Source: CALCCV01 sp964388665
GTDB lineage: Bacteria > Bdellovibrionota > Bdellovibrionia > Bdellovibrionales > Bdellovibrionaceae
Length of the DNA: 64,000 nt
Direction of reading: 5' to 3'
Assembly: GCA_964388665.1 (NCBI GenBank)
Contig: CAYMBJ010000004.1
Location: 1 to 64,000, forward strand
Shown here: piece by piece, positions 50,289 through 58,843 of the stretch
Layout: each line of letters starts with the position of its first letter
Position numbering within the stretch: the stretch's first letter is position 1
Notes under the pieces: generated by a model
Told to the model about the DNA's origin: nothing
Databases searched by the model: none
Seen by the model: the letters and a program-made list of their open reading frames with translations, nothing else
Made by a program: the position numbers and the translations under genes

Positions 50289-51245
50289 TTAAATGCCACA
50301 GGCAAGGACATATCCGTACTGTCGCTCAAATTCACTCGTGTTGTGATTCCAGCAAGATGCGCTTCCCGAAATCACAGTGGCCGCAGCGAGCTGGGTTCCT
50401 TTTTTGCACTTCACTCCTTTTGCCAAACCCTTTTTGAACTGAGGCAATGCTTTGCATTTAAGGGCCTTGACCTCAAAATGATCAATCAGATTTGACTTTA
50501 CTTTTAGGCTCGCGGTCTTTACCCCACTGCCAACATTATAAATGTTTTTCAATTTCGAAGACTGTGCGGCAAATGCCCTTGGCGAAAAGTACACAACAAT
50601 AGCCTCAAGAAAACTGGCCGGTTGCGGCACAAAAAAGGCACTTCGATAGCCGTCGATCGCATTGATAAATTTTTCCAATGTCTGATTGGCAAACTTCGTC
50701 AATTTCTCTTCCTCGCGGAGCTTTTTGTCCGCCGCCTCCACCATGCCAACTCCCTTATACCAATCCATAATAAAATTCATTTTAGAAATTTCACGAGCAG
50801 AACTCTGCCATGACTTCATTGCCGCCTCGTTGGAATCCAAGATAGGGGTGAGAGCCTTCACCACACCTTCCAAGAGCTGACGCTTATCGAGTTCATTCAG
50901 AACAGTGTTCTGATAAATCAATCGAGCGGAATGCTCTGCCAGCGCTCCCATAGTTTCATACTGTCGAAATACATCCTTAGCCTTGTAATCGACATCGCCG
51001 ATTTTGCCCTTTGTTCCCGTAAGTACCTCGGCAACATATTCATATTTTCCACTTGAGCCGCCACTATTTTGCTTTCCACTAGAGTTATTGTTGGAACTGC
51101 GATCAATGACTCCGTCTCTCTCGAGCGCATTGCCAAGACTCCTTGCCATTGCTGAGGGAACAGCACCATGAGAAACCTGAGCAAACAGAACAAAAACTGC
51201 AAAGCCCGCAAGACTCAAACCACTGTTAAAGATTGACCGCTTCAT
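50289..51245 (-). CDS. secreted protein of unknown function
   Basis: 318 residues. The ATG at 51245 has AGGAGTTG upstream and begins the signal peptide (MKRSIFNSGLSLAGFAVFVL...HG). A Ser/Asn/Gly-rich patch follows (about residues 50-70), then a helical body of about 160 residues. The C-terminal 75 residues hold four cysteines and end ERQYGYVLACGI. No transmembrane segment after cleavage. No family recognised. Confidence 0.7.
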   Translation of the reverse strand: MKRSIFNSGLSLAGFAVFVLFAQVSHGAVPSAMARSLGNALERDGVIDRSSNNNSSGKQNSGGSSGKYEYVAEVLTGTKGKIGDVDYKAKDVFRQYETMGALAEHSARLIYQNTVLNELDKRQLLEGVVKALTPILDSNEAAMKSWQSSAREISKMNFIMDWYKGVGMVEAADKKLREEEKLTKFANQTLEKFINAIDGYRSAFFVPQPASFLEAIVVYFSPRAFAAQSSKLKNIYNVGSGVKTASLKVKSNLIDHFEVKALKCKALPQFKKGLAKGVKCKKGTQLAAATVISGSASCWNHNTSEFERQYGYVLACGI

Positions 51246-51746
51246 TTTACAACTCCTTTTTAAGTTATTTTTATTAATTGAAGACACCCTTCCGCCGGTG
51301 GACGTTTTGTCTCGCACCCCGATTCTAAAAAGACCGCCTTGTACAAAAACAAAATTGCAATCACATTACCAATTTTTTTGTCTGTATGAATTCGGTTTTA
51401 ATTTGACCTGAACACTCAGCTTGAGAATTAATCTCGACATGAGTCAGCTTGACGCCTCAATTTGAAAATTCTTCTCAGCACGGGCCGAACTCTATTCTGA
51501 CAACCGCTTCCAAAAATCGGCAATCACTGATCAGGCCATTTAATACTATCCAGGCCATTTGCTTGTGGACCAAGTTCGTTGAATGAGTTCAACCAGTAGT
51601 TCTGTCGAACTTATAGACGACTGTATTTCGGTCCGCGCAAGACTATGACCAATATATTCTGAAGACGCAGATAATGAGCTCCAGAATCTATTGGATTCAA
51701 TTTGACAGACCATCGAATGCGCGAAATTTGCATACAATGTCTGTAT
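51246..51746. other. 500-base intergenic region between divergent secreted-protein genes
   Basis: No convincing reading frame. Two copies of CAGGCCATTT (51532-51541 and 51551-51560) are spaced 19 bases apart, about two helix turns. A GAGA-ATTAA-TCTC hairpin lies near 51424. TACAAT at 51733-51738 lies only nine bases before the ATG at 51747, and there is no ribosome binding site there, so the mRNA of that gene may be nearly leaderless. Confidence 0.35.
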
Positions 51747-52706
51747 ATGATGAACTTATATAAAGCGACAGGTCTCATTTTCTTGGTGCTTCAACTAGAA
51801 TCAGTTCAGGCTGCACAACCCAATACAAGCTCATCTCAGCTGAACTCATCTGCGCCTTCGCAAAATTCTTCATCATTGAGCAATCCATACTACCGACCCA
51901 ACGATTCTAAAAGAGTGGCAAACAAATACAGGCAAGTTCTGCGCACGCCCAAAAAGACCGCTTTTAAAATGGACACGGCCTTAGAGTGGGGTCGCTTGGT
52001 CAATGCCGATCGCAATGCCGAGCCCGAAAGCGACTCCGCTTCCAGTTATTTATACACATTGCTAGTGCCTCGCTATGAGTTTGGCGGGCCCTATGTTTTA
52101 GGTGCGCAGATCGAAGCCACTGTTAACCAATTGAACTCAAGCAAGCCAACATCTGATTTTGACCTGGTCAGACCCTATTTTCGCTTCCTGCAGTTCAAAT
52201 TGGCTTCTGAGGTGACGACCGCAACAACAGCTCGGGTGACTCTCCCGGCCAACAGCACTGCAAGAATATCAAAAACCTATCAGGGTGCTCTGAGCCTAGC
52301 GCAATCCTTGACCCTAACAAAATGGAACTTCAGCGCCGCGCTCAGTGTGCAACAGTACTATCACGAAAAACAAAGTGTTTTTGATGAGGACTCTAAAGAG
52401 ACCTTTAACACGGATCGCTCGCTTGGCCTCGAGCTCAAAAAGAGTTTTCAATTCACCAATAAGATCAGCCTAGATCTTCAATTTCTCTACGTCGCCTCAA
52501 GGGCCTATGACGAAGAACTCAAAGAAAAATTCACACTCATTCAGGGGCTAAATTATGATCTCACTCCAAAGTTTGGCTTCTATGGGGCGCACGCGCTGGA
52601 TCGTCCTCTATTTGTCTACGACGACAATGGCAATGCTAAAAACAATTTCGCAATCACTAGCCCAGAAGAATCCATTCTTGCCATTGGCGTTTACTACAAT
52701 CTATAA
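51747..52706 (+). CDS. probable outer membrane beta-barrel protein
   Basis: 319 residues from the first of two adjacent ATGs. A signal peptide (MMNLYKATGLIFLVLQLESVQA) precedes an S/N/Q-rich 30-residue patch. The rest alternates polar and apolar residues in strands of 9-12 residues (YVLGAQIEATVNQL, KWNFSAALSVQQYY, KISLDLQFLYVASRAY) and ends GVYYNL. This matches a barrel of about 10-12 strands of a size used for small porins. No specific family recognised. Confidence 0.65.
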   Translation: MMNLYKATGLIFLVLQLESVQAAQPNTSSSQLNSSAPSQNSSSLSNPYYRPNDSKRVANKYRQVLRTPKKTAFKMDTALEWGRLVNADRNAEPESDSASSYLYTLLVPRYEFGGPYVLGAQIEATVNQLNSSKPTSDFDLVRPYFRFLQFKLASEVTTATTARVTLPANSTARISKTYQGALSLAQSLTLTKWNFSAALSVQQYYHEKQSVFDEDSKETFNTDRSLGLELKKSFQFTNKISLDLQFLYVASRAYDEELKEKFTLIQGLNYDLTPKFGFYGAHALDRPLFVYDDNGNAKNNFAITSPEESILAIGVYYNL

Positions 52707-52836
52707 TTGAATTATTGAATAACAGATTAGCCGTCCCGGTAATACGAGCGTCCCAATTTGCAACACTTCCACCATTTGAGTTTATTTTGCCTAGCCCAGG
52801 CATTAGACTTTAAGACTCGATGGGGGAATCTAATCT

Positions 52837-54018
52837 ATGAAGAAAATTCTTGTCAGAATGACTGTGCCGGCATTGGCTCTTTTTGTGATCGCCGGTTTTC
52901 AGAACTGCGCACCCGCGCCTCATTCCTCCAGTCCGCAGCTTCAGACCAACTCAGCAAGAATGGATCAATACCTCGCAGACTCTGGAACGGAGCTTATGGG
53001 AGACATGACCATCCCCCAAGAAACGACCAACTCTTTTGGCGACAAAGATTCGAGCTTCGAGAAAGCCACCGGATTTGTCCACTATGGCTCCAGCAAATGG
53101 CCTAATGCGCAGCTGGTTTACAAATTTGACTCCAATGTATTGCCCGCTTGGCGAAAGTCCTTTGCAAAGGCCTGCCAAGAGTGGGCCCAGGGATCAGTAC
53201 TCACCTGTCGCGAGGCCACACCTAGTGATTCCTACTCTTTGCGAGTTATGGCCGATGACAAACTGGGAGGCTTTTGCTTTTTGGGTTTCACGCCCCGCAC
53301 AGATCGCTTGGTGTTTAATCTTCCTTCCAGCCGATGGACACAATATGATATCATTCTTCATGAAGTCGGGCACGCCCTGGGCCTGATTCACGAGCAACAG
53401 CGGCCAGATCGCGACGATTACATCTATGTGGACACATCGAATATTCAGCCCAACTTTGCTCATGCCTATGCCAAAGTTTCAACTCGAGATCTCGTCTATG
53501 GAACCTATGATTTTGAATCAATCATGCACTACCCTGCGGCCGCCTACTCAAAAAATGGCAAGGCTGTAATGACGTCTCGACCCGGATATCCCAATGTCCC
53601 GACCAGAAATCCGAGCCGACTTAGCAGCAAAGATCGGCTTGCCATGCAAGAGATTTACGGAGCAAAGGGAACCTCGGGCGAAAACTCGCCACCTGTTCTC
53701 GCCGAAGAAAAACCAAAATCCACGACCAACTCAAATGTTCCCGTGAGCACGACCGAAACCAATGACACCACTACAACCACAGGAGTGTATTCTCGATTTG
53801 CACGAAGCAGCCTCAGCGGTGGACCGACACTGACGCTCAACCCGACTCCTAATCCTACTCCGAAAACAGATCAAGGGGACAATCAAGCTCAATCGCAAAC
53901 GCAAGCCAACGTTCAACAATCTACGCCCACTGCAGATTCAAAAAATAACTCACTGTTACTGGGTCAGCCTCGACTCACACTTCAACCGATAACCACCTTT
54001 AATGGTATCGGGCAGTAA
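52837..54018 (+). CDS. astacin-like zinc metalloprotease lipoprotein (M12A)
   Basis: 393 residues, ATG at 52837 with GGGGAA upstream. Lipobox IAGFQNC (Cys24). The catalytic domain spans about residues 75-275. The zinc site is HEVGHALGLIHEQQRPDRDD, with His175, Glu176, His179 and His185, and the Met-turn is SIMHYPAAAY. This is the full astacin signature HExxHxxGxxHE. The C-terminal 115 residues are low-complexity (T, N, P, Q-rich), probably a spacer at the cell surface. The lipobox core GFQNC is the same as in the beta-helix lipoprotein at 3753. Confidence 0.9.
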   Translation: MKKILVRMTVPALALFVIAGFQNCAPAPHSSSPQLQTNSARMDQYLADSGTELMGDMTIPQETTNSFGDKDSSFEKATGFVHYGSSKWPNAQLVYKFDSNVLPAWRKSFAKACQEWAQGSVLTCREATPSDSYSLRVMADDKLGGFCFLGFTPRTDRLVFNLPSSRWTQYDIILHEVGHALGLIHEQQRPDRDDYIYVDTSNIQPNFAHAYAKVSTRDLVYGTYDFESIMHYPAAAYSKNGKAVMTSRPGYPNVPTRNPSRLSSKDRLAMQEIYGAKGTSGENSPPVLAEEKPKSTTNSNVPVSTTETNDTTTTTGVYSRFARSSLSGGPTLTLNPTPNPTPKTDQGDNQAQSQTQANVQQSTPTADSKNNSLLLGQPRLTLQPITTFNGIGQ

Positions 54019-54024
54019 GGCACC

Positions 54025-55227
54025 TCAAGCAAAAAGACTTTCGACAAACTCGGAACGATCAAAAACTCGCAAATCTCCGAGTTTTTCTCCGATGCCAATC
54101 CAACAGATTGGCAACTTCAATTCATGTGAAATGCCAAATGCGACGCCGCCTTTGGCGGAACCATCAAGCTTGGTCAAAATCACTCCCGTCAAGCCAATGG
54201 ATTCGTGAAACTGCCGCGCCTGATTCAATGCGTTCTGCCCAGAGTTCGAATCGAGCACAATCCAACACTCATGGGGAGCTTCAGGAATCACCTTGGTCAT
54301 CACTCGCTTTACTTTTTTCAATTCTTCCATCAACGGCGCCTGAGTGTGCAGCCTGCCCGCCGTATCAATGATCACCATATCAAAGCCTTGGCTCTTGGCC
54401 TTCTGAACCGCATCAAAGGCGACGGCTCCGGGGTCCTTTACGCCTTCTGGAGAGAAGATTTCGACTTGGGCACGTTCTGTCCAAGTCTTTAGCTGCTGGC
54501 TGGCGGCGGCACGAAAGGTGTCACCAGCCGCCACCAAAACCTTGAGGCCATGGTTAGCAAACTTCGCGGCCAGCTTGCCAATGCTTGTGGTCTTGCCCGC
54601 GCCATTGACGCCCACAACCATGATGACCGTTGGACCAGAATCCGCAAATTGAAATGGAAAAAAATCTGGGTCCTGCATCCCGGTGAAGGCGGAAGGATTG
54701 AGAATGTCCCGCAACTCTTGTTTGAGCTTCACTTTGACCTTTGCTTCATCCCGCCAATCTTGATTCTTCAGTTGCTCTTCGAGTGAGTCGATGATTCGAT
54801 TTGTAGTCTGTGGACCCAAATCCGCAGTGATCAGAACCTCTTCAATTTCCTCCCTGACGAATTCTTTATTTGAAGCAAAGACCAATTTTAGGCGGCCCCA
54901 CAAATGGGACTCGGTTTTTTTAAGCGCCTCTTTGAGTGAAGTCTCCTTAGCCACTTCGGCCTGAGTCTGCCGAAAGCTCGCAGGCGTCTGTGCTGGCGAC
55001 GGTGCTGGCGACGGTGCAGGCGACGATGCCAACCCTGGTGCTTCTTGTTTGGCATCGCTCTCTTCACTGGCGACACCATTGCTTACGATGTTCGCAGAAC
55101 TGCTCGTCGCCGTGGCTTTTTTAGTTTGGCGACGGCGAGAGACAACGACAAAAACCACGAGCAAAAACAGCAAGCCCAAGCCTGCCGCGAAGAGCCACTC
55201 AAGAGTGGCTATCTGTTCTGGGGCCAT
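54025..55227 (-). CDS. ftsY: signal recognition particle receptor FtsY
   Basis: 400 residues. An N-terminal membrane anchor (LFAAGLGLLFLLVVFVVV) and a flexible linker with SPAP repeats precede the NG domain (from about residue 100). GTPase motifs: GVNGAGKTTSIGKLAAKF (G1), DTFRAAASQQLKTW, DTAGRLHTQAPLMEEL (G3), LTKLDGSAKGG (G4). It docks ribosome-SRP complexes at the membrane. The start lies two bases after the smc stop, so the two are co-transcribed. The membrane anchor differs from the acidic A domain of E. coli FtsY. Confidence 0.95.
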   Translation of the reverse strand: MAPEQIATLEWLFAAGLGLLFLLVVFVVVSRRRQTKKATATSSSANIVSNGVASEESDAKQEAPGLASSPAPSPAPSPAQTPASFRQTQAEVAKETSLKEALKKTESHLWGRLKLVFASNKEFVREEIEEVLITADLGPQTTNRIIDSLEEQLKNQDWRDEAKVKVKLKQELRDILNPSAFTGMQDPDFFPFQFADSGPTVIMVVGVNGAGKTTSIGKLAAKFANHGLKVLVAAGDTFRAAASQQLKTWTERAQVEIFSPEGVKDPGAVAFDAVQKAKSQGFDMVIIDTAGRLHTQAPLMEELKKVKRVMTKVIPEAPHECWIVLDSNSGQNALNQARQFHESIGLTGVILTKLDGSAKGGVAFGISHELKLPICWIGIGEKLGDLRVFDRSEFVESLFA

Positions 55228-55228
55228 A

Positions 55229-58200
55229 TCAATTCAAATCCTGTAGGTTAACGGAGACCATTGTAGAGACGCCTTTCTCCTGCATGGTCACTCCATATAG
55301 CTTCTTTGCCACTTCCATGGTGTGTTTATTGTGGGTTACCACAATGATTTGTGAGCGCTTGCTCATCTCGCGCACGAGTTCATTAAATCGAAATACGTTG
55401 GCATCATCTAAAGGTGCATCGACCTCATCCAGAAGGCAATATGGCGATGGCTTCACCAAGAAGATCGCAAACACTAAAGACACCGCCGTGAGGGCCTTTT
55501 CACCACCCGACATCAACGAGACGTTTTGCATTTTCTTGCCAGGAGGGCGCGCAATGATCTCGATGCCCATCTCTCCAGACTCAGCATCTTCGTGAAGCTC
55601 AAGCTTGGCCTCACCACCACCAAAGAGCACCGGAAAGACTTTCGTGAAGCGCTCATTGACCAAATCAAAGGTCTCTTTAAAGCGCCGCGAACAGATCTTG
55701 TTGATCCGATCAATCACTTTGCGAAGTTGATCCTTGGCTTCCACCAAATCATCTTGCTGCTGGGTCAGAAATGCATAACGTTTTTGAGTGTCATCAAACT
55801 CCTCAATCGAAGAGAGATTGACCTCACCCATTTTGTTCATCTTTTCGCGCAACTCTTTGATTTCACGCTCTGACTCTTGAAGATCAAGCTCTTGACTCGC
55901 ATACTTTTCTAAAAGATCTGGCAGATTGAGCATATAACGCTCTCGCACCTGATCCACCAAATACTGCTCTTTGAGTTTGGACTGCTCCAACTGCATTTGC
56001 GCTTCGGTCAACTGGCGAAAACGATCTGATTTTTCGCGACTGAGCAGACGCACTTGCTCGTCAAGCTCACGACTGCGAGTGAGGTCCTGCTCGTACTCAT
56101 CTTTAGCGCGACCCACCGCGAGCTTGAGGCTCTCCACCTGCTGGAGCTGCCGCTCAAACTGAATTTTCTTTTCTTCCATTTGCAGCAGACCCTCGGTCAT
56201 GGTGACCTCATTGGTCTCTTCCTCTTCCACCATGCGATTGACTGCGATCTCTAACTCCGCCAGTGACTTTTGAATCAATTCCAGATGCGCCTTTGAAGTT
56301 TCCAGTTCTGTGGTCTTTTGCGAAAGCTTTTGTGAAATCAAAGTCACTTCGCTCATCAAGGCATCAAAGCCATCTTTGGTGGCGTTAAGATCTTGAGTTA
56401 AAGTTTCCGTTTCCTGATCCAGAGCAAATTTCTTTTCGCGCGTCTCGCTCAGATTGATTTCCATCTGCTCGCGACGCGAGCGCAGCTGCTCCAACTGATC
56501 CATAAGGCGCACCAATTCACGCTGCTCTTTTGCAAAAGCCGATTCAGAATTGTAGACCTCATTGTCGGCACGCTCGACATCTTTTTCAAGACTGCGCACT
56601 TTGAGGTCTTGCTCTTGCTTTTGCTTTCGCGCGGTCTCAAAGGCCGCCGTTGCCGCCAGCAGATCCTCTTCAATTTTTTTCAGAGTGGCCTGAGCCAATT
56701 GGAGCTTGCCGCCCCACTCCTGCTTGGCCTGAGCGAGCTCTTTGATTTCGCGACGGCGCTTCACAATTCCGGACTCGATGCCCTCGCCACTGCCTCCGGT
56801 GATAATTCCCAAAGTGTCCAGCGTATCACCCTGCAAAGTCACAAAACTTCCAGCAGGCCACTCTTTCTTGAGTTCAAGAGCCGTACTCAACGAATCAACA
56901 ATCAGAGTCTGGTTCAACATGCTTTTCAATTTGCCAACAATGGCACCCTCGCCCTTAAGGACATCGGCAAAGACCGCCTCCACACCGGGCCGAGCTTTCA
57001 ATTCATTTAATTTATTTGCATCCATCTGGGGTTGCTCAATGTCGGCAGAAATTTGCGACACCTCGGCCGGCAAAAAGCTCGAGCGCCCCTTGTTGCCGCC
57101 GCGCAAATAGTCCAAGGCCTCCATCGATGTTTGAGCATTTTCACAAACCAAAGTTTGCAAGCGGTTGCCCAGAGCCGCATCCAGTGCCAACTCGTATTCA
57201 GACGGAATTTCAAAAAGCTCCGAGAGGGGCTTGAACTCAGGCGTCACTTGGCCATCGGGGTGGAGGCGTTGCACGCGCTCCGTGCTCCATACCAAAACTG
57301 ACTTTACACCCTCATCGAATCCTTCAAAACTATTTTGCAGACTCTCCAATCCGTAGAGTCGTGAGGCCGCCTTGTTGTACTCATCTTTGTACTCTTGAAC
57401 TTCAAATTGACGATTGGCAACCTGAGATTGGATGTCCTCGCGCAACTTCTCGGATTGACTCAGTTGTGCTTGAACCTCTTCAAGCACCCTCTGTTCGGTG
57501 GCCAGCTCTTCCGCCACACGGCTCTTGCGCCCTTTGAATTCTTCCACCCGAATTTGCAGCTCGGCCATGGATTCGTTTTGCGAGACAATGCGCTCGTCAA
57601 TCTCGCCCTCTTGGCCATTTAAGCTCTGCACCTTTGCATCCAGTGAAGACTGCAGCTGACCAAGGGCAAAGACCTCACGCCTCTTGGTGGTGAGCTCCTC
57701 ATCAATCTCCTGAATCTTTTCGTGCGAGGCCTGATACAATTCGTTTTTCAGCTGATGTTCGTTTTGAATCTTTTCGTGCTCTTCGGTCAAAAGGGCAATC
57801 TTTGAACTGTACACCTCTTGATCGCGAATCAAGAGCGACTGCCGCGCCTTTTGCTCTTCCAGCATGGTGCCAGTCATTTGCTTGTTGCGCTTGGCCTGCT
57901 CCACTTGAAATTTGGTCTCTTGAATTTCTAACTCTTGCTTTTGCAAACTGGATTGCAATTCATAGTGAGCATTCTGAGCATTGGTGACCGCGGCCTCTTT
58001 TTGCAAAAGATCCACGCGCAAACTCTCAAGCTGTGCCTGTGAATTTGCCAGCAATGAACTGTTTTCACTGTCTAGGTTTTCGATTTCATGAATGATGGCC
58101 TGCGCCTGATCGGCTGCCGTCTGGTGAGTCAGATACTGTTTTGTTGAGAGCCATAAATCCAACTCTTCGATCTGTGTGCGCACCTGCCGATAGCGCTCGG

Positions 58201-58843
58201 CCTTTTGGGCTTGACGCTGCAAGGAGTCCAACTGGCGCTTGAGCTCACCGATGATATCTTGCAAGCGCAATAAATTTTGATCAGTAGATTGCAATTTTCG
58301 CTGTGACTCTTTTTTGCGGGCCTTGAACTTGGTGATTCCAGCAGCTTCTTCGATCAGATGCTTGCGATCTTCAGGCTTGGCCGTGATGATTTTACCAATC
58401 ATGCCCTGCTGAATGATCGAAAAGCCCTTGGACCCGGCGCCAGTGTCCATAAAGATCTCTTGCACATCACGAAGCCGCGCTGGCTCTTTATTGATAAAGT
58501 ACTCACCCTCGCCCGAGCGATGCAGGCGACGTGTCACCATGATCTCTGAATGTTTCAAATATTTGGCCGGAAAGGGACCGCCGTCATTTTCAAGAGTTAA
58601 AGAGACCTCGCACATTCCCATGGGCGAATAGTTCTCGGCACCCGCAAAGATGACGTCTGTCATGGTGGAGCCCCGCAGATCTTTTGCGGACATCTCCCCC
58701 ATCACCCAAACCAAACCATCAACGATGTTGGACTTGCCACAGCCATTGGGGCCGACAATTCCCGTTATTCCTGCATCAAACTGAATGACCGTTCGGTCCT
58801 TGAAGGACTTAAAACCAATCAGATCTAATTTCTTAATCCTCAA
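55229..58843 (-). CDS. smc: chromosome segregation ATPase SMC
   Basis: 1204 residues from TTG at 58843, which has AAGGAAGGG upstream and overlaps the ppdK stop as TTGA. The N-terminal head has Walker A GPNGCGKSNIVDGL, followed by a long coiled coil, a hinge at about residues 510-680 (region FLPAEVSQI..FVTLQGDTLDTLGIITGG), the second coiled coil, and the C-terminal head with signature LMSGGEKALTAVSLVFAIF and Walker B YCLLDEVDAPLDDANV. Full family length. It acts in chromosome compaction with ScpA and ScpB, not present here. The C-terminal Cys and Met residues are ordinary. Confidence 0.95.
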   Translation of the reverse strand: MRIKKLDLIGFKSFKDRTVIQFDAGITGIVGPNGCGKSNIVDGLVWVMGEMSAKDLRGSTMTDVIFAGAENYSPMGMCEVSLTLENDGGPFPAKYLKHSEIMVTRRLHRSGEGEYFINKEPARLRDVQEIFMDTGAGSKGFSIIQQGMIGKIITAKPEDRKHLIEEAAGITKFKARKKESQRKLQSTDQNLLRLQDIIGELKRQLDSLQRQAQKAERYRQVRTQIEELDLWLSTKQYLTHQTAADQAQAIIHEIENLDSENSSLLANSQAQLESLRVDLLQKEAAVTNAQNAHYELQSSLQKQELEIQETKFQVEQAKRNKQMTGTMLEEQKARQSLLIRDQEVYSSKIALLTEEHEKIQNEHQLKNELYQASHEKIQEIDEELTTKRREVFALGQLQSSLDAKVQSLNGQEGEIDERIVSQNESMAELQIRVEEFKGRKSRVAEELATEQRVLEEVQAQLSQSEKLREDIQSQVANRQFEVQEYKDEYNKAASRLYGLESLQNSFEGFDEGVKSVLVWSTERVQRLHPDGQVTPEFKPLSELFEIPSEYELALDAALGNRLQTLVCENAQTSMEALDYLRGGNKGRSSFLPAEVSQISADIEQPQMDANKLNELKARPGVEAVFADVLKGEGAIVGKLKSMLNQTLIVDSLSTALELKKEWPAGSFVTLQGDTLDTLGIITGGSGEGIESGIVKRRREIKELAQAKQEWGGKLQLAQATLKKIEEDLLAATAAFETARKQKQEQDLKVRSLEKDVERADNEVYNSESAFAKEQRELVRLMDQLEQLRSRREQMEINLSETREKKFALDQETETLTQDLNATKDGFDALMSEVTLISQKLSQKTTELETSKAHLELIQKSLAELEIAVNRMVEEEETNEVTMTEGLLQMEEKKIQFERQLQQVESLKLAVGRAKDEYEQDLTRSRELDEQVRLLSREKSDRFRQLTEAQMQLEQSKLKEQYLVDQVRERYMLNLPDLLEKYASQELDLQESEREIKELREKMNKMGEVNLSSIEEFDDTQKRYAFLTQQQDDLVEAKDQLRKVIDRINKICSRRFKETFDLVNERFTKVFPVLFGGGEAKLELHEDAESGEMGIEIIARPPGKKMQNVSLMSGGEKALTAVSLVFAIFLVKPSPYCLLDEVDAPLDDANVFRFNELVREMSKRSQIIVVTHNKHTMEVAKKLYGVTMQEKGVSTMVSVNLQDLN

